A stretch of DNA of 39,486 nucleotides, from positions 1 to 39,486 of the forward strand of contig JAEUII010000248.1 in assembly GCA_016795145.1 (NCBI GenBank), given 5' to 3'. This document shows, one piece after another, positions 8,808 through 17,505 of the stretch. The notes under the pieces were generated by a model. It was not told the origin of the DNA, did not search any database, and saw only the letters and a list, made by a program, of their open reading frames with translations. The position numbers and the translations under genes were made by a program. How positions within the stretch are numbered: the stretch's first letter is position 1; each line of letters starts with the position of its first letter. Source of the stretch: Planctomycetaceae bacterium. Its GTDB lineage: Bacteria > Planctomycetota > Planctomycetia > Planctomycetales > Planctomycetaceae.

Positions 8808-10193
8808 TCAAAGCCCCAGCGCTGCAACGATGTCCTTTTCCGTGTTGTCGACCACAACCGGTGGATTTGCGAACGGCGTGTGCTGAACGCCTGCAGGAGT
8901 CAGCTTCTTCGCCATCAAAGCCGGGTCGGCCGAGTGATACGCCATCGTCAGGTCCGGATCCTTCAGCTGGTGCCCCGTCAGAATACAGACGACTCGATCG
9001 GACGCACTGATCACTCCTTCGTGCCGCAGTCTCATCACGCCTGCAATCGTGGCCCCGCTGGCAGGTTCGCATCCAAACCCTGTGGCAGCAATCCGAGCAC
9101 GGCAGTCGATGATTTCCTGATCGCTGACTTTTCGAACGATGCCGTCACAGACATCCAGTGCTCGCAGGGCCTTGATCAGATTCACTGGTCGATTGATCTC
9201 AATCGCACTAGCCAGCGTGGATGCTCGCTCATTCGCTGCATCCATCTTCTGATATCGAGACTCCAGGAGGGATGAATCAGGACGACCGTCGTTCCATCGC
9301 AGCCCGTGGACATTCCAGAAGTCATCCAGCGTTGCGGCACCTTCGGCGTTGATCACGGCCAGTCGAGGAACCTTGTTGATGAGTCCCAGCATCCGAAGTT
9401 CCATGAAGGCTTTACCAAACGCACTGCTGTTTCCGAGGTTCCCGCCGGGCACAACAATCCAGTCAGGCACTTCCCAGCCCAATCCTTCCAGAATGCGATA
9501 CATGATCGTCTTCTGACCTTCGAGCCGGAACGGATTCACGCTGTTACACAGATAGATCGGATACTTCTCACAGATCTGCCGAACACGCGCCAGAGCATCA
9601 TCGAAGTCGCCGCGAATCTGAATCGTGCGAGCCCCGTAATCCAGCGCTTGTGACAGTTTTCCGAACGCAATCTTGCCACTGCCGATGAAAACGATACATC
9701 GAAAGTGACCAGTCACTCCCGCATAGATCGCCAGCGAAGCACTTGTGTTGCCGGTCGAAGCACAAGCCGTCATCGTGGCTCCGACCATGCGTGCATGAGT
9801 CGAAGCGGCCGTCATGCCGTTGTCTTTGAAGCTGCCGGATGGATTCAGTCCTTCGTATTGAAGAAACAACGTGCCGGGCTGCATGTGGCACTGCCGAGCA
9901 AGCTGATCATTCTTCTGCAGAATGGTCTGACCTTCGCCAATCGTGACGATCTGGTCTTCTCTCGCGAAGTTCAGCAGTTCACGAAATCGCCAGACGCCGC
10001 TGTAATCGACCGGGTTCAGCCGGCTCTTCCAGCGCTCTTCGAATTCGGACAGGCTCATGGGAACTCGAGCCGCGTTCCAATCGTAATTCACATCCAGAAG
10101 ACTGCCGCATTTGGGACATGCCGTCAGAATCTGTCCGACATCATACGTAGCGGAACAATCAGGATTGATACACTGCTGGAACGCGATCGACAT
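8808..10193 (-). CDS. thrC: Threonine synthase
   Basis: 461 aa. It converts O-phosphohomoserine to threonine with PLP in the cytoplasm. A zinc-ribbon-like N-terminus (Cys8, Cys13, Cys26, Cys29; CPKCG) leads into a fold-type II PLP domain. The PLP lysine is Lys123 in [10 protein letters not shown], and the phosphate-binding glycine loop is [21 protein letters not shown] and [10 protein letters not shown] are further family motifs. It starts 51 bases after the stop of the citrate-synthase-like gene on the same strand and may be cotranscribed with it. The SD is weak (GAG only). Confidence 0.95.
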   Translation of the reverse strand: MSIAFQQCINPDCSATYDVGQILTACPKCGSLLDVNYDWNAARVPMSLSEFEERWKSRLNPVDYSGVWRFRELLNFAREDQIVTIGEGQTILQKNDQLARQCHMQPGTLFLQYEGLNPSGSFKDNGMTAASTHARMVGATMTACASTGNTSASLAIYAGVTGHFRCIVFIGSGKIAFGKLSQALDYGARTIQIRGDFDDALARVRQICEKYPIYLCNSVNPFRLEGQKTIMYRILEGLGWEVPDWIVVPGGNLGNSSAFGKAFMELRMLGLINKVPRLAVINAEGAATLDDFWNVHGLRWNDGRPDSSLLESRYQKMDAANERASTLASAIEINRPVNLIKALRALDVCDGIVRKVSDQEIIDCRARIAATGFGCEPASGATIAGVMRLRHEGVISASDRVVCILTGHQLKDPDLTMAYHSADPALMAKKLTPAGVQHTPFANPPVVVDNTEKDIVAALGL

Positions 10194-10244
10194 CTCAAAC
10201 CGAACTCAAAAGAAGTGGTGCGGCGAGTACCGTTCGGCCAGGCC

Positions 10245-11435
10245 TCACGGAGTCTCAGACTCGTCCGCAGTGCCGTAGCGTAGAATGGGCAGCAGAGCAT
10301 TACCAGATGACTGTTGTTCGATGGCATGAGCGGCCCAGCCCACAAGCCGTGACATCGCAACGACAAGTGCCTGACGATCTGCCGGTATGTTCAGCAAAGT
10401 CATGACTTTCGCAGCTGCCCAGTCCGGAGTCGGACTCATATTCTCAGCCCCAAGCAATTTCTCCAGGCGTGCCGCGGCGGCCGCGATTCGAATTCGATCG
10501 ATGCTCCCCAGCAGCGACTGACTGACTTCCGCCAGCAAACCGACTCGGCAATCACCCGGTGTCGGTGAAAACCCAAACGGCATCGGCTGGCCTTCTCGTC
10601 GTCGCCACCACGCTTCCGCCTGTGAAGGATTCTGGAATCCTCGCAACAGATCGGACGCCCATGCAAACGGATCATTCCGCAGCTGCGACACAAACACTGT
10701 GGCCGCCGACTGAATCGATGCCTGAATCTGAGCCGACGTGCTGGCCGCGAATCGAGACGCGAAACACGCCGGTCGCATCTCCGTCAAACACTGACAGATC
10801 ATCACGACGTTCATCGCAGCGTCTTCGGTCACCGTTGGCAGAGCCTCAGTTCCACGCAGTGCATGAAGCAGTCGTCCGGCCCACGTCAGACTTTCTCGCG
10901 CCGCATTGGCCTCCGTCTCGCTCTGCGACTCAAAGTCCCTGAACTCCCGTCCATTCAATCCGGCGGTCAACATCAAGGGCAACTGAGCCAGCAGCCGCCA
11001 GACTCTTGAGCGAGACGCGTCGACGGAAACGTCGTGCGGAGTCGGATCGAAGAAGGAAAGCAGAGAGATGCAAAGTGGAAACAGATCCAGCGGTCGCGCA
11101 CCGGCCGGAAGGATCGAAAAGATCTCGGTCGATGACGAATCCAGAACGGCCGAATCGGAAATCAGGGAACTCCAGTCCGCCAGCTCTTCTTCACCAGGCA
11201 GACGACCATTCATCAACAGCCAGGCAACTTCTTCAAACGAATGAAGGTCCGCAAGAGTCTCCACAGAATGGCCGCAGTAGTACACATCTTCGTTCGGAAA
11301 AGTCAGCAGATTGGTGCTGCCGCAAACGACGTCTGTGAGTCCGGGGGCCTGAGGATTTGCGGTGCGACGAATATCGTCGACAAGGCGGCGAAGGCCATTG
11401 ACCAGGTGAGGTGCGGGGCGTTGACTTCGATCCAT
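10245..11435 (-). CDS. Citrate-synthase-like protein lacking catalytic histidines (possible pseudoenzyme)
   Basis: 396 aa from the ATG at 11435, which has GGAG nine bases upstream; an earlier in-frame ATG at 11450 lacks a well-placed SD. The N-terminus follows citrate synthase (GLTDVVCGSTN, YYCGHSVETLADLHSFEEVAWLLMNG split by the usual turn), as does the C-terminus (PADRQALVVAMSRLVGWAAHAIEQ). Active-site segments are altered. Where the family has DHELNAS the sequence reads TEMRPACF. The GPLHGGAN loop is replaced by RNDPFAWAS, and the GFGHRVY loop by GFSPTPGDC. The aspartate of the C-terminal active-site segment appears kept (PTPDW). Citrate or methylcitrate synthesis is therefore unlikely; a regulatory or structural role is possible. 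It lies upstream of thrC on the same strand. Confidence 0.75.
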   Translation of the reverse strand: MDRSQRPAPHLVNGLRRLVDDIRRTANPQAPGLTDVVCGSTNLLTFPNEDVYYCGHSVETLADLHSFEEVAWLLMNGRLPGEEELADWSSLISDSAVLDSSSTEIFSILPAGARPLDLFPLCISLLSFFDPTPHDVSVDASRSRVWRLLAQLPLMLTAGLNGREFRDFESQSETEANAARESLTWAGRLLHALRGTEALPTVTEDAAMNVVMICQCLTEMRPACFASRFAASTSAQIQASIQSAATVFVSQLRNDPFAWASDLLRGFQNPSQAEAWWRRREGQPMPFGFSPTPGDCRVGLLAEVSQSLLGSIDRIRIAAAAARLEKLLGAENMSPTPDWAAAKVMTLLNIPADRQALVVAMSRLVGWAAHAIEQQSSGNALLPILRYGTADESETP

Positions 11436-11689
11436 AAAGCGTGACTCCATTCCCGTTCATGATCGTAACAGACAGGCGAGCATTGCAGGGACGCAGGAAT
11501 CGTTCCGCGTTCATCTGGTACGCAATGCCCTCAACAACGGGAGTCACTCTACCGATCAAAATCCCTTGTCGCCAGCAACCGACAAGTTTTCGCCCAGGGC
11601 GTGCATGAAACACTCTATTCTACCATGAGGACAACCTCGACAATTCAGCTGTTTTTACTGAGGTTTTCAACGATCTGCATTACAGGCAG

Positions 11690-11735
11690 CAAAAAAGAAA
11701 GGCCGCGAGTTTCGCAGGTGAAACTCACGGCCTTT
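11690..11735 (-). terminator. Terminator of the histone-H1-like gene
   Basis: A 16-bp inverted repeat with one mismatch (11698-11713 and 11720-11735, loop GCAGGT) is followed on the minus strand by TTTCTTTTTTG. It starts about 34 bases past the stop at 11769. The plus strand also has TTTT after the stem, so it may work in both directions. Confidence 0.85.
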
Positions 11736-11768
11736 TCTGTTTTCGATCGCTGGAAAGTCTCAGTCAGA

Positions 11769-11954
11769 CTACTTTCCTGCCGGCTTCTTAGCGGCTGGAG
11801 CCTTCGTTGCCTTAGCAGCTCCGGTCTTTGCCTTGGTTGACTTGGCGGCACCAGACTTCGCCTTGGTTGACTTTGGTGCAGCTGGCTTTGCAGCGGTCTT
11901 GGTCTTTGTTGTCTTTGCTGCTGGTGCCTTTGCTGCGGTGCTCTTTGCGGCCAT
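11769..11954 (-). CDS. Histone-H1-like Lys/Ala-rich DNA-binding protein
   Basis: 61 aa from the ATG at 11954, which has GGAGG nine bases upstream; the ATG at 11960 is only three bases from that SD and is less likely. The whole product is Lys, Ala, Thr, Ser and Pro with near-repeats STKAKSGAAK, STKAKTGAAK and ATKAPAAKK, like the C-terminal tail of histone H1 or chlamydial Hc1/Hc2-type proteins. Such proteins bind and condense DNA without a fixed fold. It has its own terminator and no close neighbour, so it is probably a single-gene transcript. The pI should be extremely high. A role in nucleoid compaction is inferred from composition. Confidence 0.8.
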   Translation of the reverse strand: MAAKSTAAKAPAAKTTKTKTAAKPAAPKSTKAKSGAAKSTKAKTGAAKATKAPAAKKPAGK

Positions 11955-12407
11955 TCCCATTTTCCTCCGTGGGGAGTTCATCGACACCGATTTGGATTGC
12001 AGGATGCCTGCCGGTGTCGGACGCTGGCAACCGCGAGATACAAGTGGCTGCGGTGAGGCAAACATGACTCACCAGATCCAGCCTTCAGGGTTATAGGTGA
12101 GTTGCGCGAAATGCGTCAAGGTGAAAACGAGGATCATCAGCACTTCTGTCTCACTCCTGATCATCAACAACTCCATTCAACAACATCGCGCGCCGTTGCC
12201 ATCACCGCTTTGCTTGATCGCGCGATGGTCTTGGTCGGTGTCGGAAACGAACCCCATCATCACTTAGCTCAATGGCCGATTTGGAGGCGCTCGGCATTGA
12301 TGTTCGGCAGATTGTTATGGGTTCGTGATGGCAGCGCGTCGAAACGCTCTGCGCGTTCGACTACAACAACGGAGTAAGCTTTTTTCCTGCTGAAGTTGGA
12401 GACTTGA
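11955..12407. other. Intergenic region without a supported gene
   Basis: Between the minus-strand H1-like gene and the plus-strand amidase gene, so it should hold divergent promoters. Only short unconvincing frames are present and no strong hairpin was found. An 8-base direct repeat GATCATCA occurs near 12139 and 12168. Confidence 0.5.
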
Positions 12408-14144
12408 ATGCACTCGAATCCCGAGCAACTCCCCGAAACCCGTCAGTCACACCAGCAATCTCGACGACGTATTCTGGCAACATTGTCCGCGACAGGAATC
12501 GGTTCACTCGTCTTCCAAAGAGCCCTCGCGGATGAAGCTGCGAAGTCTCTTTCAGTGACCAAAGAACAAGTCGCCGCGGCAGAGTGGGTGGCAGGAATTA
12601 CCTTGTCAGATGATCAGCGAACTTCGTTGCTCAACGAACTGAAAAAAGTTCGTGAAGATGGTGAGAAGATCCGTTCCATCAAACTCGACTACGACACTCT
12701 GCCGGCATTTCGATTCGATCCCGAGATGGTCGATCCGGAGTCTGTGAAGCGATCTTCAGAGCCTCGACCGTGGCTGCGCGAGCCTTCATCAGCAGAAGGT
12801 TCTCAGACGGGAGATTCATCGTCTGGTGATGCTTCGGCAAAAACAGCAGAAGACACCTCCTTGTCCTGGCTGTCGATTCGGGAGCTTGGTCAGCGTCTGC
12901 GGAGTCGTTCGATCACGGCCGTGCAGCTTGCGGAACATTGCCTCGCACAGCTCGAGAAACACAATGCCAAACTGAATTGCGTTGTGACTCTGACTCGCGA
13001 TCTGGCCATGAAACAGGCCGAACAGGCCGACCGTGAACTTGCGGCGGGAATGGATCGAGGCCCGCTGCACGGCATCCCGTGGGGAGCCAAAGACCTGATC
13101 GCGGTTGAGGGATATCCAACAACCTGGGGAGCCCCTCAATTCAAGGATCAGACTCTTCCTTCAACCGCCACTGTCGCACGGAAACTGGAAGAAGCCGGTG
13201 CTGTACTGGTCGCCAAACTGTCGCTCGGCGCGCTGGCGATGGGGGATCAGTGGTTCAACGGGCAGACGAAGAATCCGTGGAATCCAGAACAGGGTTCCAG
13301 CGGATCGTCCGCTGGGTCGGCAAGCGCCGTGGCGGCAGGATTAATTCCGTTCGCAATCGGAAGCGAAACACTCGGCAGCATCGTATCACCCACCAGACGC
13401 TGCGGAGTGATGGGACTTCGGCCAACGTTTGGTCGAGTCTCCCGGGCTGGCTGCATGGCGCTCAGCTGGACGATGGACAAACTGGGCCCGATTGCTCGCT
13501 CGGCGGATGAGTGTGGTCTGGTTCTGGCCGCGATTCAAGGACGCGACGACGGGGATCCAACCGCAGTCGATCGCTGGTTTGCCTGGCCTCGCACCGTGGA
13601 TCTTTCTGCCGTGCGAATTGGCAAAGTGACCAACAGTCCGACGAGCCCTGCAGAACAAGCCGCTCTGGATGCGATCGTCGCACTGGGGGCGAAACTGGTG
13701 GAAGTCGAAATGCCGCGTGAGATTCCCGAATGGCCGCTCACAAGCATGCTGGATGTCGAAGCCGCCTGCGTCTTTGAACCACTGACTCGCAGCGGAAACC
13801 TCGAAGGCATCAACGCCTGGGGAAATATCTTTCAGCGTTCACACTTTGTGACTGCCGTGGATTTCCTGCATGCTGCTCGAGCACGTTATCGGCTGATGAA
13901 GCAGATGGTGGATGTGTTCGCGAAAGTCGACTGCTACGTTGGAGGTGGCGATCTCGGGATCACAAACCTGACCGGGCACCCGACACTTTCGATTCCGGTG
14001 ATGATGCAGGACATGAAACCTCAGGTGCGCCCGATTTGCTGTACTCTGACCGCGGGACTTTATGACGAAGCGACTCTTCTGGCCGTTGGAGCGGAGATTG
14101 AAAAGAAGGTCGATGTCCTGAAATTCCATCCGACACTCGGCTGA
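12408..14144 (+). CDS. Tat-exported amidase-signature family protein
   Basis: 578 aa. The ATG has GGAG six bases upstream. An N-terminal twin-arginine signal (SRRRILATLSATGIGSLVF) suggests export by Tat. A linker region of about 110 residues, rich in Ser and Asp near 125-150, leads to an amidase domain from about 152. The Ser-cisSer-Lys triad is readable as Lys228 (WGAKDL), Ser304 in the GSSGSSAGSASAV stretch, and Ser324 in SETLGSIVSP. Family members hydrolyse amides or act as GatA in tRNA amidotransferase; the signal peptide and lack of gatB/gatC argue against GatA. The substrate is unknown. Neighbours give no pathway clue. Confidence 0.88.
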   Translation: MHSNPEQLPETRQSHQQSRRRILATLSATGIGSLVFQRALADEAAKSLSVTKEQVAAAEWVAGITLSDDQRTSLLNELKKVREDGEKIRSIKLDYDTLPAFRFDPEMVDPESVKRSSEPRPWLREPSSAEGSQTGDSSSGDASAKTAEDTSLSWLSIRELGQRLRSRSITAVQLAEHCLAQLEKHNAKLNCVVTLTRDLAMKQAEQADRELAAGMDRGPLHGIPWGAKDLIAVEGYPTTWGAPQFKDQTLPSTATVARKLEEAGAVLVAKLSLGALAMGDQWFNGQTKNPWNPEQGSSGSSAGSASAVAAGLIPFAIGSETLGSIVSPTRRCGVMGLRPTFGRVSRAGCMALSWTMDKLGPIARSADECGLVLAAIQGRDDGDPTAVDRWFAWPRTVDLSAVRIGKVTNSPTSPAEQAALDAIVALGAKLVEVEMPREIPEWPLTSMLDVEAACVFEPLTRSGNLEGINAWGNIFQRSHFVTAVDFLHAARARYRLMKQMVDVFAKVDCYVGGGDLGITNLTGHPTLSIPVMMQDMKPQVRPICCTLTAGLYDEATLLAVGAEIEKKVDVLKFHPTLG

Positions 14145-14772
14145 GTCCAAAAAAGGCGAGCGGGGCGACGTCAGTCCCCTGATTGCGATTCTGCGCATTC
14201 GTCGCTTCCGTCGGTCCGGCACCGGTGGAACAACAACTTCCAGCTTCAGCAACCTATGAACGCTTCGGCATAGACCACTACTCGCCGGCGTTCAAAACAG
14301 ATGTTTCAACGGAACGGAGCGAAGTACAGTACCGGGAAGCAGAGGCATCCCACTCGCCGTTTGTATTCGACGGTGTGGTCGTGTCAGACAGAGGACCACC
14401 ATCCAGCCGCTGGCCCATTTTTTGTCACATATCTTTCGTCGGACCGCGATTCGAGTGGATCCAACGACTGAAGTTCTGAGCTCCGCAATCGAACTCAAAT
14501 GCATTCCCCCGCGTGGGTGATCTCCTGTTGCAGTATCCAGTTTCGTAACGGGGGATTTCCGAATTCTGCTGAACGAAGGAGGGAGAAACGGTCAGCACAT
14601 TCGCCGCACACCGATAACGAAATCGGATGAGTCTGCTCGTACAGCTCACAGTTGATCATCTCAACGCGAGCTTCGACTCTCATCCCTTGAAGTGTGAACG
14701 ACGAACCGAACGTGATGGTGAAGGCCGGGCTTCTTTGGCTCCCCACACACGTCACATGGGGGAATTCCAGAC
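14145..14772. other. 628-bp intergenic region without a supported gene
   Basis: No frame with an SD or recognisable domain was found on either strand. Near 14161-14178 a GGGG...CCCC inverted element around GACGTC occurs just after the amidase stop; it resembles the other palindromes here but is weak. The region directly precedes the EAL/HDOD gene and probably carries its promoter. Confidence 0.45.
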
Positions 14773-16071
14773 ATGGTGGCAAACGTCAGCCCTGTGGCAG
14801 TTAACGTGGCCGGTTTGACTCGGCAGCCTGTGGTTGACCGAGACCAGAAGCTCTTTGCTTATAAGGTCATGGCACGTTCTGGCAGTGCGGAACTCTTTCG
14901 TCGCATTGATCCCACATCTGAACCATCGGTTGCGTCCGGCTCAGCGGGACGCAGCTCAGTTGGGGCCGCCCCGCTGGATGTTGCATCAGATACCATGCTG
15001 TCTCTTCAGCATCTGTCCGCCAACCGATCGTTTATTGTCGGAATCGATCGAGATCAGCTGTTGAATCGCACATACCTTTCGATGCCGTCCAGTTCCACCG
15101 TTTTGGAAACACCAGCTCCGGACCAAATGGACGCGGAGTTCATTCAGGCGTGCGTGGGTGTTCGAGAGGCCGGTTACCGCCTGGTTCTGGATGACATCAT
15201 CGTTGACCGCCGTGCTCAGCCGCTGCTTGAGCACATTGATATGCTGAATGTGGAGTTTCCGGCACTGGCCGATGACCAGCATCGACGCATTGTCGAAGCG
15301 GCAACTCGATTTGGGTTTTCCGCCATTGCCGATGCCGTCGATACCCAGGATGACTTTCAACGAGCCATCGAACTCGGATACTCACACTGCCACGGACGCT
15401 ATTACTGCAAGCCGCGCCGTCGTGCTCCTGGAAAACTGCAGGCTTCACAGGTGATTTATCTGCAGTTGCTTCACGAGGTCAACAGCCCTCAGTTTTCGCT
15501 GGATGACGTCGAAGCTCTGATTCGGCAGGATGTTGCTCTGACAGTCCGGTTGCTGCAGTATTTGAATTCACCAGCCTTCGGACTGCGAACAAACGTGACG
15601 TCCATCCGCCACGCGCTCGCAGTGCTTGGGCATCGACCACTGCGTCAGTGGCTGACGCTGATTTCTGTGAGCGAACTCAGTCGGGGCAAACCGGAAGTTC
15701 TGCTGATCACCAGTCTGGTTCGAGCGAAGTTCTGCGAAGCGATCTGTAAGTCCGTCGCGAATGATCAGGTAGCTGCCGAAGCGTTCCTGACCGGAATGCT
15801 CTCGCTTCTTGATGCCATTCTCGATCAGCCAATGAATGAGATTCTGAGTTCGCTGAGCCTGACCGAGTCCATTCGCCGCTCACTCCTCGATCGCGAAAGC
15901 TCCACAGGTGTTCTGATTGATCTGATTCAGTCTCTTGAAGAAGCAGACTGGCGATGGATGGCCGCTCTGTCCTTCCAGATGGGGCTGGATGAACAGCTCA
16001 TCTTCAATAGCTACGAATCGGCGATCCTCTGGACAACCACAATTCTTGGACACCTGTCGTCCGCGAATTAA
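14773..16071 (+). CDS. EAL/HDOD-domain signalling protein (YuxH type)
   Basis: 432 aa. The N-terminal part has a degenerate EAL phosphodiesterase-like domain: it begins TRQPVVDRDQKLFAYKVMAR near residue 16, but the canonical E-A-L triplet is absent, so c-di-GMP hydrolysis is unlikely. Between about residues 30 and 60 is a Ser/Gly-rich insert. The C-terminal HDOD domain starts near residue 215 (LLHEVNSPQFSLDDVEALIRQDVALTVRLLQYLNSP) and includes SIRHALAVLGHRPLRQWL, a core HDOD signature. YuxH-type proteins act in cytoplasmic signalling, often tied to motility or surface behaviour. No partner gene adjoins it. Confidence 0.88.
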   Translation: MVANVSPVAVNVAGLTRQPVVDRDQKLFAYKVMARSGSAELFRRIDPTSEPSVASGSAGRSSVGAAPLDVASDTMLSLQHLSANRSFIVGIDRDQLLNRTYLSMPSSSTVLETPAPDQMDAEFIQACVGVREAGYRLVLDDIIVDRRAQPLLEHIDMLNVEFPALADDQHRRIVEAATRFGFSAIADAVDTQDDFQRAIELGYSHCHGRYYCKPRRRAPGKLQASQVIYLQLLHEVNSPQFSLDDVEALIRQDVALTVRLLQYLNSPAFGLRTNVTSIRHALAVLGHRPLRQWLTLISVSELSRGKPEVLLITSLVRAKFCEAICKSVANDQVAAEAFLTGMLSLLDAILDQPMNEILSSLSLTESIRRSLLDRESSTGVLIDLIQSLEEADWRWMAALSFQMGLDEQLIFNSYESAILWTTTILGHLSSAN

Positions 16072-16536
16072 CTCCCACTGTTCGTTGCTGACTGGGAAAA
16101 TCGTCGCGGCAACAACGCTTCACTCGCCACTTCGTTCAACCGCCTCGATTCGAACCGCCTCGCCATCCTCCGCGCAATTGGCGGAGACAATCCTCTTCGT
16201 TAGCACGCAGACGGCGTTGGACCGTGCCGGAATTATGAATTTTTCCAGACAGCACGTGGACGTTTTCCCCCGCCGCTGACGAAATCCGCAAAAATACTGG
16301 ATTTTCGGCAAAAGTTCCGCCGCGCGGTTTCGATCACTCCTCTTGAGGATTTTTGTGGAAATCCACAAAATCTTCACTCGTTCTTAACGAACGAAACTCC
16401 TTGACGAGCCGCCTGAGCCTGGTGTTACTCTCTTCGAGCCAGCCGTGTCTGTGCCTGCAGCTGTCGAGCCTGCAATGCAAACACGGTGACATCGAAGAGT
16501 CCGCGATCATGTCCGAATGCCGTGCGGAATTGACCT
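16072..16536. other. Intergenic region with an inverted repeat and a weak candidate promoter
   Basis: An inverted repeat spans 16348-16372 (GATTTTTGTGGA / TCCACAAAATC, one bulge, two-base loop) with no T-tract on either side, so an operator is as likely as a terminator. TTGACG at 16401-16406 and TACTCT at 16426-16431 could form a sigma-70-like promoter for the next gene, but the 19-base spacer is long and the -10 is poor. No gene is visible. Confidence 0.35.
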
Positions 16537-17457
16537 ATGCTGGATCTCCTAATCAGCCTGACGGCCATGTTTGTGCTCTGCGGTGTCGCTGCCCTGTGTG
16601 GTGGCGTTCTTCAGGGAATGGCCAATCGGCGGATTGTGATCCTTCTGCAGATCTTCGTCACGATTCTGATGGGCGGCTATCTTTATTGGCTGATGGATAG
16701 CCCCCTTCTGGTTGCACTCGTTCCTCATTCCGGTGCGATCGTCCTCAGCAACTGGCTGCCATTGATGGGAGCCTTCTTCGCGGGCATTTGTTTTCGCACT
16801 GCTGCAATCTCTGCTGTCCGACGCGCATTCCTTTCAACGGCCCTGTTGTCCTTGTGTGTGTACTCACTGGTCAGTCCGCTGCTTGGCGATGCTCCACGAT
16901 GTGCCGAAGTGGACTTTGAGAGAATCCTGGAGTTCCAGACCACCGAACAAACGTGTTCGCCAGCCTGTGCCGCGGGACTTCTTCGCCTGCATGGAATTCA
17001 TGCGACGGAACGAGAGCTGAGCCAACTCTGCCTGACTCGGCAGGGGACACACTGGCTTGGCCTTTATCGTGGCCTCAAGCTGAAGACACAGGGAACGCCG
17101 TGGGATGTCGTCGTCGAAAAGATCAGCGGCGATGAACTGCGTGATGGACGTCATCCGCCCGGCATTCTCTCCCTGACATTTGGTGACGTCGTGTCGCAGG
17201 CTCGAATCGAAGAAGGATTTCAGTCGAATGTTGGTCATTCGGTCGTGAGCCTTGGAAAGACGGCCTCGGGCAACCTGCAGGTTTTCGACCCATCTCCCGA
17301 CTACGGTTTTGAAACCTGGAACAACGAGACGCTGCAGGATGTGGAATCCGCAATCCTGGTGCGGCTGGTCTCCCGTGATGGCTCGCCCGTGCCATTTTCA
17401 CGCTTGAATCCGATGATGGCCTCGCAGTGGAATACCGTTGCGTGGGCTCGACGCTAA
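16537..17457 (+). CDS. Membrane protein with C39-like cysteine peptidase domain
   Basis: 306 aa. Four hydrophobic segments (about residues 3-22, 32-52, 66-86 and 98-118) precede a papain-like C39 domain. Candidate catalytic residues are Cys140 (EQTCSPACAAGLLRLHGI), His234 (VGHSVVSLG) and Asp251 (VFDPSPDYG), with Gln134 or Gln138 as oxyanion residue. C39 domains cleave double-glycine leaders of exported peptides, but here there is no ABC transporter fusion and no adjacent transporter. The active site probably faces the periplasm or cytoplasm depending on topology, which the sequence does not settle. The stop is six bases before a hairpin leading to the second PQQ-like gene, so the two are probably an operon. 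Confidence 0.75.
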   Translation: MLDLLISLTAMFVLCGVAALCGGVLQGMANRRIVILLQIFVTILMGGYLYWLMDSPLLVALVPHSGAIVLSNWLPLMGAFFAGICFRTAAISAVRRAFLSTALLSLCVYSLVSPLLGDAPRCAEVDFERILEFQTTEQTCSPACAAGLLRLHGIHATERELSQLCLTRQGTHWLGLYRGLKLKTQGTPWDVVVEKISGDELRDGRHPPGILSLTFGDVVSQARIEEGFQSNVGHSVVSLGKTASGNLQVFDPSPDYGFETWNNETLQDVESAILVRLVSRDGSPVPFSRLNPMMASQWNTVAWARR

Positions 17458-17462
17458 ACTGC

Positions 17463-17497
17463 GTCCTTTCAGAGAATCTTCCCGCATCTGAAAGGAC
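17463..17497 (+). promoter_or_regulatory. Hairpin that sequesters the SD of the PQQ-like gene at 17506
   Basis: A perfect 11-bp stem (GTCCTTTCAGA 17463-17473, TCTGAAAGGAC 17487-17497, 13-base loop) contains the SD AAAGGA in its right arm, nine bases before the GTG start. There is no T-tract, so it is not an intrinsic terminator. The left arm starts six bases after the upstream stop, within reach of a terminating ribosome, which fits translational coupling. Confidence 0.6.
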
Positions 17498-17505
17498 ATC
17501 CTACC

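Noticed and set aside
14495..14782. 95-codon minus-strand frame before the EAL/HDOD gene
   Set aside because: No SD, no domain and no supporting context.
16348..16372. Inverted repeat as an intrinsic terminator for the EAL/HDOD gene
   Set aside because: It is nearly 280 bases past the stop and has no T-tract; left as an unassigned inverted repeat.
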